Numbered from the stretch's first letter, positions 1-14,242 are shown. The stretch is DNA of 64,000 nt from Baylisascaris procyonis (GCA_037389465.1 JAZARR010000260.1:382501-446500); one strand, 5' to 3'. Notes: a model not told the origin generated them from the sequence alone. Program-made: numbers and translations.

Positions 1-3000
1 TCATTCTAAAACTTTTCTATATAATATTGAAATATAATAGAGACAGTTATTGATAAGAAAAGCAAAATGGATGCTGAATTAAAGTCATAATTGATGCTAT
101 TTAGTGATTTTGATGATTGTTTCAATAAAGAGTTCTCGTTCAAAGAAGACGCGTTGCATATATGACAAAGTTCTGTATATTTGTCTCAGTAATCGTTGCA
201 ACTGAAACGGGATCTTAAACTAGCAATTTCTTTTTTTTTCTGAAATATAGCTAAACAGGGTCATGAATACATGTTCCATCGCATCGCAATTCTTCGTGTC
301 ACCAACAGTGGTTGCGCGGTGGTTTTACAACGACGTTTATGGGTAGATCGCCGGCTTGAACTGTTCGTTATATATCACTAGTGAAATTATCGGAGCATAT
401 CGGAGAGCACCCCCATTAATCCGTTTCTACACTCTGCAGTTCCTCGAGTTATATGCTAAGTCAACCTAGTGGGGTCGTACCTGAGATAGTGTGCGCCAGT
501 TTTTCGGATTCCACATTGAAAGGATCTGATGATGTGGCTGTGTCTACTAACTGCCTTAATGAATTGGGTTGGATTAAGGGATGCGCAACTCTTTGATGTG
601 CAAGTGTTTTGTGAAGGCTAGTTTCTGGCGATGAACCTTTGATCTCTTACGCCAATGGGGTATTTTAGGAACGGCAACCGCCCCTTTTCCGGGTACTGCG
701 TTGCTAGAGTGTTTGAGAAGTTCAGGAGTTTCATGATTCTGTAGTAGTTCTTGATTCCTACCGGTCACTTGCTCATATAAAATTCATGAAGGTAAAGAGT
801 AGGTGCTAGTCTACTGCCTACTCATAGTCCTCGTTTTTGCCCAAACGCCCGATCATTTGAATATGTGTAGAATATGGATTAATAGGGGAGTCTATTGTTG
901 ATAAGCCGAAAAAAGTAATTCAATCGCGTGAGGAATTCGGAATGTCCGTTACGGTAAAACTTGCATGCGCGTTATCCACCTGCTTTCAGATCTGAAGCAG
1001 GTCTAATCAATCCTCGTTGCACTAGCGCTATGCGCAGGAGAAGTGATCTATCTAAGCAACAAATCCCGATTGTTGAAACCGATCGTTGCAGCTCGTTTGG
1101 ATAGAGCATTAGCAGAAAACCGGAAGGTCTCTAGTGCGGATCTCGGATGCCAGTAATTCATTGCGTAGAAAAATAAGGTTCATTATTGTGAAGATTTCGA
1201 AGACCTTCACAATACTGAATTGGTATTGTTTTAAAACTGGGTAACCCTTTTTTAATCAAGAGCTCATGCAAAAATCTGATGTATCAATCATTCGCTGGGC
1301 AGATTTGTTCCTGTTTAAGGAATGCCCACGAAGTACATGGATTTGGCTGGGATTATTTGCGCATTGACGACTTTCGAGGTTTGGTCCGTCGTGTCTCACC
1401 TCATTCTTACCCTCACGTTACCGTAAGCTTCCTGCGTACGATGATAGCCGTTACACTAGAGTGCGAAATAAATTGTTAGTTTTAGACATGGGTATCTAAC
1501 AAGTGTCTTAGGAAGAAAGAGCGATTAAAAACGGCTGACCATTGCTTCCGAACGGTGCGATATTCTCGTTTGATTGTGCTTAGATAGAGGAGTGAAAAGC
1601 TAGGTGCCACCGTTTCTACTCAGCGACAAGAGCGGTAACGTCGAAGAACCGTTCCGACATTAAATTTCACTAACTTGTCTTTTGTGGATGAAAGATTGAT
1701 AAGATGCGGTTTAATGGCAACGTTTTTTCCTCAAAGTATTCGAAGAAGTCTTTTGTAGTTTTCAATACGAAGTTATTAAATTTAGAGTCATATTCGGTCC
1801 GATTCATCGCAACCTCCTTTGTTCTGTAAATCTCACTGAATTTTTCGCAAGCTATTGAGCCATAACGTTATGAGTAACCGCCAAATGTGTCTTTTGTTTG
1901 CGTTTATTTGTCATATTTGTATCTATTTGTCCACGAAGTCGTCATTTATAATATATCATCTTTCTTTAAATGCATTTTAAAAGGTTGGTAGCTCGAGCTT
2001 TTCACTGTCGAAAGTTCATACAAATAAAGGAGAAATAAAATGAAAAGTCGCTAATCTTTCCATTTTGAGCGGTCTCGCTCGAACCTCAGCAGGTTTTCTG
2101 CTGCCTATAAAGCAGAAAATCTTTGCAATTGTAATCGACAATGAAGAACTGCTCCACCCTTCACGCATCAATGAATCTCAATCGTTTCCTACGACGATTC
2201 TCTATTAGCATGCCCTCATAGTTTCAGCGATTGTGACTTGTGCCTTCTACTGCATCGACTATTCGATACCAAAGAGTTGAGACAGCCGAATCGATATGTA
2301 ATAGTGAGATGGTCACTTTGATTATTTGGTTGGAAACAATATCTACAAGTTTTATTGAAGTCCATCATCTCTCAACACCTCTTTCATTATAGATATATCT
2401 GATCTATATTCTAGTGTACATTTTTCATTAAGCAATATATGTTTAGATGTTATTGAAAAATTTCGCTCATTTGCGCCTTCTTTTGGAAAAGAACGAAAAT
2501 ATCGAAGAGTTTGTACCGCAACAACAATCCATTAAGCTCCTTTGAAGTGCATTGCTTCTTGATCGTGTGGGACGCAATTGGCTCTCAGTGCTAAATTTTG
2601 CACATATAAATATTAGTATTATTGTTATATTTTCGTGTTTTCCACCGAGTCAAGCACAATTTAATGAGGTACTAGAGAATGGTGCTAGAGGTGGTTGCAA
2701 GATATAAACTTCTGTGGTTCAGCTCATCTTAATGAAGTTTTTTAGTCCCACTCATCTGACTTAATGAGATTCTTAATTTGCATACAAACTATATGATTAA
2801 TGCGTATCGATATTTTCATGCTTCAACCGTTCCGACCGTTCCTTCGTACCTACAAAAGAACCACCCGGCTGGTTTTTATTACATACAAACTCCCTGGCGC
2901 TTCTGATGCCTATTCCTTATGAAGTACCATAGTATCAAATGATAAATCGCACTATGTTGTAGATAATCCTCACTAAAATTCTTCATTGTACGTTCATTGT

Positions 3001-3600
3001 TTGACATGTTGAAAGAAAAAAAAAACCGGGCAGACACAAACGCGGAAACAGACATACATGCGCGCAAGTACATATCGCAGGATGCGGAGGCCATATTACA
3101 TCTTGTGAAGGCAATTTTGCAGAAGCGAATAACGAAAGGCATTTCATATGAGAAGTAGGTAGCACGAGTTTTGATGCACTCATTCTTATAGATCTCAGCC
3201 TCTTGGATATTGCAATCAACAGCGAACTTTTTTGCATCGCAAATTCTAGCAACGATTTTATTTTCCTTTCGATAATAAACCATATATAACAGTTCGATAC
3301 GATAACATTGCAAATTGCGATATTACATTTCACTTCAATTTGACCTTTCGACCGACTATAATATCAATAAAGATATCAACAATAATGAGCACTAAACAAG
3401 AACAATAAAATCAACGATCAGATCAACAGATACAACAAAGTCGATGGATGCTAATTTTGCCTATCTAATTTTCATAGGCAAGCCATAGCAATGAGATTTA
3501 AACAGATAGAAATCATAGCTTTAAAGAGAGAAAGAGATAAAGGAGAAGTAAAGCTTGAATCACACCGAGAGGTTATGTATTTTATGCTGCAGCTGATAGA
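1..3600. other. Intergenic region without recognisable gene
   Basis: No gene is identified in this stretch. It holds short open frames on both strands. A basic stretch on the minus strand at 574-768 and a plus frame at about 1000-1164 look mildly coding but lack starts, splice sites or a recognisable family. The 144- and 116-residue minus frames at 2879-3333 overlap each other in different frames and have AT-driven composition. The region may contain old retroelement debris. It also holds the distal upstream region of the receptor gene that starts at 3886. Confidence 0.5.
1303..1422 (+). CDS. Possible isolated coding exon, unrecognised
   Basis: A 120-base open stretch is bounded by an AG (a weak acceptor, GGGCAG) and a good donor (GTAAGC at 1423), with phase 0 at both ends. 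The encoded 40 residues are rich in charged and aromatic residues (for example GWDYLRIDDF) and read like protein. No partner exon was found nearby and the family is not recognised. It could be a gene relic or chance. Confidence 0.15.
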
Positions 3601-3735
3601 GATGTGAGTCGTCGATTTGGTCGTTTTTTGCAAGCTTCTATGTTCCACTTTCGTTCTTTTCGCTTCAAAAAAATGTTACTTCTAGATTACGCACGAAGTG
3701 ACCGTTTTCTTCTCACTGATGCTCAGAGAAATATA

Positions 3736-3856
<121 letters not shown>

Positions 3857-3885
3857 TGCTAACGTTATTCAGGAATCAACAAATA

Positions 3886-6800
3886 ATGATGAATTTTTCA
3901 ATCCCCATCGATGAAGTGTGCGAAACTTCGATACGACTCTATTATGAGCACTCATATATGAAGTGTATATTCATAGCTGAGTTTTTTATCGGTGTTATTG
4001 CAATCATAAGTGCAATGCTTCTCATGCTTGCCATTTTCTTTAATAAAACTCTTCATTTCAACGTTCGCGTTTTGTTCATCTGCTTTTGTGCTGCATTATT
4101 GGTCGCCAATATCGGTAAGTACCAACTCATTTAATGAATGAGAAATATTAATGACATGAGAAAAAGGGAAGGGAGCGAAGGAAGTCGAGAATTATGAGAG
4201 ATATGAATAAGATAAGAGAGTTAACTTGTGACCGATAATTCTATTATACTCTGTGACCGATGACAGGAAACAAATACGGTTCCATTAATGGTACTTATTT
4301 TACTTAGCTACATGGAACAAGATTTCAGAGATTCATTCCTTTCTTTCGGCCACTCTTAGTGCTTGCTAGAAAGCAAATTCGCTGAGGCAGGATGTAGAGT
4401 ACAGCATTTGGTCATGGGAGGCCAGTCACCTCTTTCATTTGAAGATTTTCATGCTTTAGACCGTGAACGCCACCAGCTTTAATACGCTCCAAGGCTCGCG
4501 ACAAATTTCAGCCTAGAAAATCTGAACAGAAAACTTGGAGTGCTCCGAAGATTTAACAGTAAGAATCGGTTCTCAAGACATCCCAAGAATTTTCAACAAA
4601 TTCAGGACGATCTGTCTTCCAAACCTCCAAATTCGACTGTCTAGTGCCCATTGAGATTGTGGTTAAAAAAGTCGGAGCGCAAGGTTCCATAATTACCCTT
4701 TTGGAACGCATAGTTATTTTGTGCGTTATTAGTGGCAGCCATAAGCATTAAATCCAAAATGACATTCCACAGTGAAAAGAATTCTACGAGCAGAGAGAGT
4801 GAATATTCGTTTATTACTTCGGGCGTGATCGAGTATTTATAAGCTTATTCACTACGGTTAAGAAGTATTACTGTAATCAACTGCCACTGACCTCATCTGT
4901 AACCTTCTTAGTCGAATACCAAAAACGCTTATCAGTGATCTGGTCTGGCAAAAATGTTTCAAAGCTGGCGGTCTTGCGAGAGCAATAAAATTCTATCGTA
5001 TGGCGATGAGTTGCAAATTCCTCTTTCATTCACCTAATAATTTGCATATACACATCGGCGTACGATCATAACCCTCCTGTACTCATTTTTGATTAATGCT
5101 CACATTTATTTCTTGTTTCTACAAAAAGGTGCCTTCATTTCTGACCACTTCAAAAAGCACACTTTCGTTAGAAATAGAAACCGACCCATAATGAGGCATC
5201 AAATAATCGCTAAAATACAACGAGAAAAATTGCTGCATAGTATACAACGCCAGATGGAAAATTTAGTTGTGCGCTAATTTTGAAACGCATAGCAGACAAG
5301 ATTTTCGATGAGTGTTTATGAAGAATAAGTTGTATATCCGATGACCTTCTGCTTACGAAGTTGTTTGCGAAGAATCCGGTGACAAAAATAAGAGAAGCTG
5401 TTTATGAAGAATGCTTATGAAGAACAAAGCTGAAGGGTTGACCAAGAAAGGTAGTACCGGGTCTTTTCATTGCTACTCTTTAATCCGCATGAATATGCTT
5501 CAATGAATACCATCATCTACGAAGCTTGCAGGAACCGCTGTTACGACTTTTTAGCCCTAACTGCAGATTCCTGTGGGGACCCACAGCGTCTCGACCAAGA
5601 AGCGTCCTGAGCCTCGAAGTCCTGCAATATCTCTGGAGCCTACTTTAATCTCGGGAGAAACCACTTGGTGGTGTACTCTTATGTTAAGGGTCCTTATGAA
5701 GTCCATGTGGCAATCCAAGCCTTCAGTCGTCGTTGCCTTTGAGTCGATGGTGAAAGTCACAGACCGTCTTAAGTTTCAACGCCTTTTGAGAATACGGGTC
5801 GGGTCTCCGGAGGATGGGGTCGTCTTGAGCCTCGCTGCTTCCCTCCCAACCCTAGTTTGATGTAGTTGAAGTAGAAGAAGTTTATGAATATTCAAGTATT
5901 CACAATAAAAACACTTTGAATGGATCTCGTAAGATTAATAAAAAAAATATGGTCTCGTTTTCTGTAATTTGAAGTTCAGGTATTGTGCTAAGTTCGATGT
6001 ACTATCTGGTATCGATTATGTATCGTCCACCATGGGAACGATGTCAGTGGTTGACGTTTACGAAATCCGATTGCATAGGTAATATTGAAACATGCACAAT
6101 ATGCTTCTGGATTGTCACTGAAAACAATTCAAAAAATGACAATTCAAATAATCGGCCATTTTCTAGACACAAACGTCTTTAAAGGTTCTGTCTAAGAACC
6201 ACTTAAACCACATTTGAAGTTAATCATATACTGGAGTGCACTCCATAAGTACTCTTTATAGCCAAATAAGTGAACAGATAAGGCATCTTTTAAGCTATTT
6301 ATAAACATTGATGAAATTTCATTAAAGGCACTTAAGAGAATAAGGCACAGGACGTAAATATAATCGACCAAGTTGAATTACGATATGAGAACTGATCTGT
6401 CATTGCACTGCTATTGTTGGCAAGCTTTTTGATGACACATTAGAAAGGAGTTTTTTGTTTTTCACTATCATTTGTATGAAATATGTAATGCCTATCGTTT
6501 CCTTTTTCCTTACAGCGTATCTTACATTCTACATATATGTAGTTGTTGCCACTCATTTAGTACAAACAATAAACTAAAGCATATAAAATGCTTAAAAGAC
6601 ATTTAGAAAACGTGAGCGATGAAAGGGAAGTAGCAAAAGAATAATACGATGACATCATGAAAAAAAGGAAGTGGAACAATAGAATTTGCATGATCTATTA
6701 AATTGAGCAGAATATAAGATAAAAGAAACGATAAAATGTCTAACCTTCGACGAGATGACATTTTCATATTATTGCATTGGTGAGCTATTAATAAAATTAA

Positions 6801-9800
6801 TTCTGTATGTAATTGAATAAATGAATAAATGACGCTAAAGATTGATATAAAAAGATGAAGAGATAAATGAAGAAGTATTCCGCTTGAAAGTAACGATGCA
6901 TTTAGGTTCTATCTAAATGTAAGTAACGTATTATTTACGGTTTATTCAGATCGACTATCCAACACTGTGTCGATCTGTTTATCTTATTGAGGCATATAAT
7001 CGAGCATTTATCGGTACATTGCTTGTCAATAGCTAAAATGAGCTAAACACTGTGAATATCACTACTGAGTGAGGCATCAGTCACTTTTTGAATCGTAGCG
7101 TTTGAACATCTTTTCATCGTCGACATTATATGCTCTACAAGGCGCAAAGCATACGTTGTAACAGAACCCGCGGTCTGTCCATTGCCGCAAGGGGCACTTG
7201 CGCCCGAATTGCATAGAGCAGATAGTGAATGTAGCATATCTATGCCAATCGCAGTATGATGCGAAGTCGGAAAACTGGTAACGAATCGAGGAAAAGTGTA
7301 CTTAAGAAATAGGAGTTCCTAGAAATGTTCGCTGCCAAAAAACCCTTTACATACAAGCTTAGACGTCGTATACGAACCCATCTCAAGCATTTTGCATTAC
7401 CAGATTCAGCGAGATGTGAATTTCTATTCATTCAACGCTTTTACGGCGTAATATATATATCAACTTTTACAGCACCAAAATTTCAGCGTTGAGAAACGTC
7501 TGCACTCTTGGCACGGCGGTGATCGTCGTTTCGACACTCTTCCTCTCAATTGAACGCATCATCGCCACACTTCTCTATCGGACTTATGAACAACAACAAA
7601 GAAGATGGATTGGGTTATTACTTGGTGGATCACAGGTATGACTAAATGGTTGTCAACGTCGACTGAATCATGCATGCTTTAGTAGTAAGAATATTCGAAT
7701 AAGCTATTTGGGAAAGGTGTTTCGCCGCACTCAAATTACCTCAAGCAATCCAAAAAAGTTTGATACTGATCCTTGCATAGAACAGGTTCATTGCAACTGT
7801 TTATTATCAGCTTACCGCTTTTTTCCAGGAAGTTAATTTAAAAATTCCTTTAAAAGTTTCATTAATGCAGTTTTTATTCATCATGCTGTATAGCAGCATC
7901 CTTCTAATGGGCATTGTTCGCTAAGATTTGGGAAGTAGAGTTTTTCTCACACTATTTATTTCACGCAATGTCACATGTTGCATTTGATGGCTTCACATTG
8001 AGCATTCCTTCTTCGCAGTGATCAACACAACACACACACACACACACACACTCTCTCTCAAAAAAAACAAACAAAAAAACAAACTGAAGAATCTCCTTAG
8101 TAATGATTAAAAGTCACAAATCAAACGATCAGTTCAATTGGGCAAGCAATTGAACGCTGATGTTTCATTATGAATAAAACGATAACGTAAATGATTTGCA
8201 ATGGAACTCGGCTATCAATCCATGCTATCATATCATTGCAAGCCTTATGGTGATAATATTTTTGCAAAAATGCTCTAGAATGCAATGCAGTGATCTTTGC
8301 GGCTATCTCCAAGTTCTGCATTCTTCACCTTGATTTTTCGATATGTAGTGCTTACGCTTGCGCCTGACGTCAGTGTGCAGGTGATATCAGTTTTTTATTA
8401 GTGATGAGAATCTCTACTGCAATATTGAATATAGCCGAATTCATTCCTCATTTAATTAAATTAATCAAATCAGAAAAAAAGTCGCTTCATTCCGAATTCA
8501 ATTCCAAGCAATATTGATGTAAAAAGTGAAAAGATTTTCTAGGAAAATATGTGTGCACGGAAACGGACAATAAAACAATTTTGTAAGGTTTACTGTATGT
8601 GATAAATAAACACTTCGCTTAATTGCAAGATTTGACAAAACTTGTTTCACTGATTTTTCTTAATGGAGCAACGAAATGCTTACAAAGAAATTAGTTATTT
8701 TTGATCGTATAAAGTGAAAATTTTCAACCACTTTAAGCAATTTCCTGCTTTGCTAAGACTATACAAGGAAAATTATTCGATTAGAGCATTAAAAAAAGGA
8801 ATACAGTTTTTTTTCACGAGAAACAAGGTAAGCTGGTAGCGAAATTCATGTAAATGAGAGTGGAAATTACTTTTTCGCAACAAAGAAATTAGCGAAAGTT
8901 ATTAAAACGTGAGGCTGAACTACGTTTGCATCAAAAAGTTCATATCGTTTTGTCGACTTCAAGAAAAAAAAATCCGTTCGTTTACGGAAAATCTTTTATT
9001 CATATGAAAGAAAAGTTTGTTCACGATTAAGTTTATCGATTGATTTCACAGTGGATCAAACGGCATCTCAAAATCGACGGAAAATGGACGCAAATGTGCC
9101 AAACAATTATGCGCTTTGAAACCTTTCAATCTTCATTTTTGCTTATCGTTGTCTCCATTTAACGCTTCAGATCGTAGCGCTTTTGAAAGAAGGAACAATG
9201 AAGAGGAGTTGATTTCATGATCGCATATTTTGGCAAATGACAGATTTTTTCGATTGTACAAAAATATGCCTGATGCTGCTAAGATGTTATCTTGCATGCG
9301 AATTCTATTTGCATTCAATTTTTAGCAGCTTTCAGTGGGCACTAATAATACCACTTATCTTGTGCCAAAATAAGGGCAACGGGCAGGTTCTTCCCTATTG
9401 CGCTGCCGAACTTTACAATCCGACGCTCGCTAAGAACACCGAATACGTGCTCATCGTCGCACAGAGTTGTGCTTTACTCATTTTCTTGGTTCTTTGGAAT
9501 CACAACCACAAGAAATCGGTTCGTTATGCTCATATCTTTTTATTTCAGTTATCTTTACAATGTGCTGGAAAATATTTCGGTGGCATTGAGGCGAAAAAAC
9601 TTTATCACAACAATATTTATTCTTTTTCTTGTTTTTAAAGGAAACAGTTTCTACGCAGATGTTCATCTTTGAACTTTTTCAAATGTGCAAACTCTATAAG
9701 AAATGTAGAAATGGTTTCCTCGGCATCAAATTCCGTGAAGTAACGACGGCATATATCGTTGCATCACATCAAATTACCCAATTCCACTGCATTATTTAAA

Positions 9801-12498
9801 GATTCCTCCTATGTGAAATAGCCTTTCATCGCTTTCCAGTGTACCATGAAAGGTGGTTATTGAGAAACCTTTTCAATGCCAGTCAAGGAATACCACGAAG
9901 GGCTAAAAATTATTTCAATTTTATTTCACATTCATTTGGAGTGGGAAATGCCTTCATTTCTCTCTTGTGTGTTGAGCAATTTTGAACAGCACCCAATTGG
10001 GTTGATGCAAATCTCTTGGTCATGCACCAATTTTATCGACAAAATAACCGCATCACAAGAACGCATGACATGCTCTTTATAAATCTTATAATATAAAGCG
10101 ATAGCAATGGTATACAATTGAGCAATATTCTATAGCTTATAAATAAATAAACCCAACACATAAAGCAACAATTCGAGAAATTACGATTTTGTTTACTACT
10201 CAATTACGCAGCAATAAAACATTCGCACTCAAATTATTGCTCAACACAGACAAGGTACGCTATGCTGCACCATAATTGCAATCGTTGAATAGCCTACATA
10301 TTAGCACCGAATTGCCTGTTGCATGTGACAGCCTCCATATTGTCCATTTGCACACACTGTTTTGCAACCAACTGTGACTTACACACAGTATTTTGTATGG
10401 ATTGTTTCCGTCTAAGGCAATCCGCTTCAATCAAAATCATCGTTATTGCAGAGGCCCACTTGCAAATGCTTTGTAATGGTTGAATAACTACTAATTGCAG
10501 GTGAAGGAACGTCCACACGAACATACCCTAAATGTACGATATCAAGTACGTGAGAATGTCGCTACCACAAAACTGATGGTACCCATAATGCTTTACAACT
10601 GTTTTTTCATTTCGACACTTGCCGTGCTTTATGAACTATTTCTGCCTATAGAAGATTACCACTCCAAAGGTGAAGATTATCTCCACGATGTTAGCCAATA
10701 CGCCATTTATGCAGAATTCCAGGTTAGACAACTTGCCCATTATGCAATATAATGTGAACATTTCTAGGCTCCTACATATTGTTGCACCATAAATTTCCTT
10801 TCTACGCTGTTTCTTCCATGCTGAACCTGCCAACAGCGAAATTAATCTAGACGAACCCGAACATTAAAGGAGATAAAGGTAACTGTGGGCGACAGAATAC
10901 CACAGACTATGGATATTGCTTAATTTCATATTGTTTTTCTGTTCTTTTCAATAACGTCTCTTCTAGTGCAAGATTTCTCTTGGGATTTCCAGACTTCGCA
11001 ATAACTTGCTATATTTCTCAATGAAATTCAAATGAAACGTTTGTCGGAAACGGAAATTAAACAAATGTACAATAGTCTTATTGGATGCATTGTACTAAGT
11101 CTACAATTGAATGATAATTGATAGTCGAAAATGAGAAACAGCATAGAAATCGTATCGGTCATATTTATAACGAATGAAAATTTTTATTTCCGTAATACTC
11201 CATACAATAACAGCTGATGCGCTGAATGTAAAAGACATAGTGTTGTGTAATGAATTCGCGCACAGCACGAGCGAATCTTACTTTCGTTTGAGCGAATTCG
11301 AGCTGTGAGTATGCTGAAAGCAGCAATGATTTAGCGATAAAACTGCCGTATAGTGGTCGTCAAGTTGCATAAAATATTTCCACTTAATTGTCTGCTAAGA
11401 GGCGCTCAGTGAGCAACATTTTGATTGTCATTATCTAACATTGTATGTTGTGAGTGTCGACTGCGGCATGAGGAGGACCGGGTTAGGCAGAGGGCAGGAG
11501 CCGATAACTGTCTGTCGATGCCGATGTGCGAAAGCACAAGCGAGATAGAAGTAGTTTTGGTAGAGCACACCGCCTCCAAACACGAGCAGAACCAAAGATC
11601 AAGGTCGCCCACATGGTCCGAAAGCCTGACTTAAATAGGCCCCCGGATATGGCCGGGGCGGCACAAGATCACATAAGTCGATCGATCATTACAGTGTCAC
11701 ATCACGAGTAGATATCTTGGTTTGGCTCTTCGGTGCCGTATCCAGTAGATTGGAGTTTTTGAAATTAGTTGCTACTGTTGTCGACAGTCACAATTCTTGT
11801 AGCAATTATAATAGTTAGAATGCAAATAATTCCATTCGCATTAATTAGGAATACAAATCGCTTTTAATTGTGATGATAGTTGCCAATGCTCTGAACTTTG
11901 ATTTCATTTCTCAAATGGAAATTAAAATTAAAGTCCTAACATCCGTCACTAAATCACTAGTATTATCACTAGTTTTTCCGTTGATTCCTTCATACTGCAT
12001 CCTAACTATTGGAAGAAATACTATATAATTAATAACATACTATCAATTAGTAACTCAAGCAACTATAATTGGTAACTCAAGTAAACTTACTTTTATGTCA
12101 GTGTCGACCTATTTTTGACCTACTGCCGTCAGTACTTCTGATCTGGCCTAGCAATAGTACAACCGTCCTCCTAGTAATGCAAGTACCACTCAGATGCGTC
12201 AAGTTTATGGTGGATAGTTTCTTAAACTTTTTCTTTGAGGAATGAGTGTTTGAAAACTGCGTTAAAATTTCAGTCTTCTCTGCTACCATTAATGACGATT
12301 CTACTTATGTATATAATGGGTTGTTTCAATCCTCATATCCGTCATTCATTTGCACATCTACTAAGATTGGATCATTGCTTCTCAAAGAATGCAAATATCG
12401 TCGATGTGACATCTGAGGAACATGCGAGGCAACTCTACTTCGATCAACTACAACAACAATGGAATAAATTCACTGGTGATATCTGTAATCAAAGATAA
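3886..12498 (+). CDS. Serpentine chemoreceptor, Sra/Srab-type seven-TM GPCR (gene A)
   Basis: Six exons: 3886-4114, 5980-6078, 7487-7635, 9336-9518, 10501-10722 and 12274-12498, together 1107 coding bases or 368 residues. The product is a predicted seven-transmembrane chemoreceptor of the nematode Sra superfamily; Srab-like is my best guess, with Sra or Srb as alternatives. TM1 is about residues 27-52 and TM2 about 58-76 (preceded by HFNVR). The TM3-end motif is ER at 132-133 within [15 protein letters not shown] loop Cys (PYC) follows TM4, and the RYQ/EN motif at 233-239 precedes TM6. Cysteines before TM3 (ERC...DC) and in the PYC loop could form the usual extracellular disulfide. All introns are GT-AG. 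The exon 4 donor is the unusual GTTCGT, placed by exact length match to gene B. An acceptor (TTATTCAG) lies 13 bases before the ATG and may receive a spliced leader. The start is supported because gene B has the same 76-codon first exon. Family-level function, not shown here: odorant or pheromone sensing in chemosensory neurons. Confidence 0.85.
8031..8058. repeat. (CA)n(CT)n microsatellite in intron 3 of gene A
   Basis: A short pure CA run of about 22 bases is followed by four CT units, inside the intron between exons 3 and 4 of the first receptor gene. No function is implied. Confidence 0.95.
11430..11760 (+). repeat. Dispersed repeat, copy 1 (in intron 5 of gene A)
   Basis: About 330 bases share ordered blocks with 32490-32860 in the same orientation. 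Shared blocks include GAGGACCG/GAAGGACCG, a GAGCCxA stretch, GCGAxAGCACAAGCGAGA, CAGAACCAAAGA, GCCTGACTTA/GCCCGACTTA, ATAAGTCGATC and TTGGxTTGGCTxTTCGGTGC. It is more GC-rich than the surrounding intron. It is probably a non-autonomous interspersed element. No coding capacity, terminal repeat or target duplication was resolved. Confidence 0.65.
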
Positions 12499-12537
12499 AA
12501 AGAGATATAATTTGTGAAGCACAATAATATCCGTCGA

Positions 12538-12554
12538 ATAAATAACATAATAAA
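12538..12554 (+). terminator. Poly(A) signals of gene A
   Basis: Two AATAAA hexamers (12538-12543 and 12549-12554) lie 40-56 bases after the stop codon of the first receptor gene. This is the expected position for nematode cleavage/polyadenylation. Confidence 0.7.
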
Positions 12555-13639
12555 TGAGAACTATTTAATGAAACTTATTTTAAAGAAATATATTCGGAGC
12601 AATTTTTGTGGCTAATAGCTTCTATGTATTTTTATTAAATACTGGAGAGAGTGCCTATGCACAAATTTGTATTAAGCCGTTGCAAAAAGAATGAAAGCAA
12701 CATTTTTGCATGAAAACTGCGCCAATATGGAATCATATAAAATGCTAGTCGATGTCATTTGAGAAAAAAGCGGAAACACATCGTGTAATGTAGATGCTTC
12801 GTTAATGAGCTGTTTGCTACTGTCTGAAAAATTTCACCTTACCTAGGGGCACAGAAGCAAAACGAGTGTCAAGAAGGAGACAATTAATAAAGAGGTATTC
12901 GGATTGAATCTCATTCACTGCAACACTTACCACCCAATGTTTATTGCAACACTTATCACCAATCGACTGCTTTTGATGATTGAACAAAAGTTCCTCTGCA
13001 ACACTTACCAATCGAAGTTTTTTATATGTTCCTCTGCAAATTTTTATTTCAACGATCACTTACAGTGGTGTCGCTCCATAGGTATGCGTGCCCCTCTCTT
13101 TGTGCACCTCATAGTTTCAACTTAGGCATTACTGAAAACGGAGCTGCAAAATTTAGTGGATGTATTGTATGTCATAGGGAGACCTCCCATGTACGGTTCT
13201 CCGTTCACCCATCTTTTCGAAGGGACTTGTGAAGGTCTTACACAGGGCAAGCTCCGAACACTCGGCGTGGACCGAAAGGAGAAATGGACCAGATGAACTA
13301 GCATGAAGTACGATTATGAGCCCCGTTATTCATACTTGTCATTTTCATAAGTCGTTGACAAGAGATGAAGAGCACGAAATGAGGAACTTATATTCTAATT
13401 GTTTTTCATATTCAAAGAGTTCATAGTTTAAAAAACATTGACTTTTTTGAAAAAAGTTGGGCAAATTTCAGAAATGAATCGATTCCACGCTGCGCAATAC
13501 AATCGTCAAATCTCAAAATCACAACTTCATCGACGCTATATTTGAAACTGGCAAAGAGATAAGCTTAAACATATGCATACACAATGCACATATGCGCACA
13601 GATAGGACGTCGCCATGGTGCTCTTCGCGAATACAAATT

Positions 13640-14242
13640 TGCATAGGTTTATTGAAACAAATCGCTTTCCAAAGACGATTAATTTGGTTACAATGGTTGA
13701 ACGCATCATTGCGCTCGTTTTAGTATTTCTTAGAACTTCATGAAATTGTTTGGTGCGATAGGCGATAAGAAATTGAGGAGCAAAAATACATTTTACGGAA
13801 TCCTTTTAGCGTGCTTCTAAAATTACTTTCCTCGAAGAGGATGCATAAACGCATTGCGTAAAAAAAGTTTTTACCTCATTGATGTGCTGGTGCAACCTCT
13901 CTAGTTCAACGTTAGGACCTTCATTTGAAGTATGGTTACCAGAAACCTTTCTGCAGCGCTAGTAGACCTGACTTTCCAGATTTCGACCTTGCGGAGGTAA
14001 AACACGAATTACATTCGACAATAAGTTTGAATTTCTAAATTTTACTAATGATTGCAGTGGACGCCCATTTTCACACCTATGCAGCCGTTCCTAGTGGCTG
14101 CAATGAATGTGTGTTTATCCGGATTGTTGCTTTGCTACTGTTTTGCCTTTCCTTGCTATTCGTGGTCACATACTCTTTGCATGTTCACTCACTTGCAAAC
14201 ATTGAAAGAGAAGAACAAATGAATAAATGCGAAAGAAAGTAA
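13640..14242 (+). pseudogene. Decayed third receptor copy (exon 3- and exon 4-like fossils)
   Basis: At 13670-13765 the bases matching the TM3-end motif of gene A survive: TTGAACGCATCATTGC, then divergence, then AGAACTTCATGAA against gene A's CGGACTTATGAA. The open frame reads VTMVERIIALVLVFLRT and then stops; a one-base insertion explains loss of the YE that follows in the intact genes. About 300 bases on, an acceptor (TTGCAG, ending 14058) is followed by TGG, the first codon of exon 4 in both intact genes. A shifted frame then encodes a hydrophobic segment (FIRIVALLLFCLSLLFVV) resembling the TM5 part of exon 4. I see no matching exon 1, 2, 5 or 6. The reading is an old truncated paralog; the exon 4 part is weaker than the exon 3 part. 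Confidence 0.45.

Noticed and set aside
2879..3333. Two overlapping minus frames of 144 and 116 residues
   Set aside because: They occupy the same DNA in different frames with AT-driven composition and no recognisable motif.
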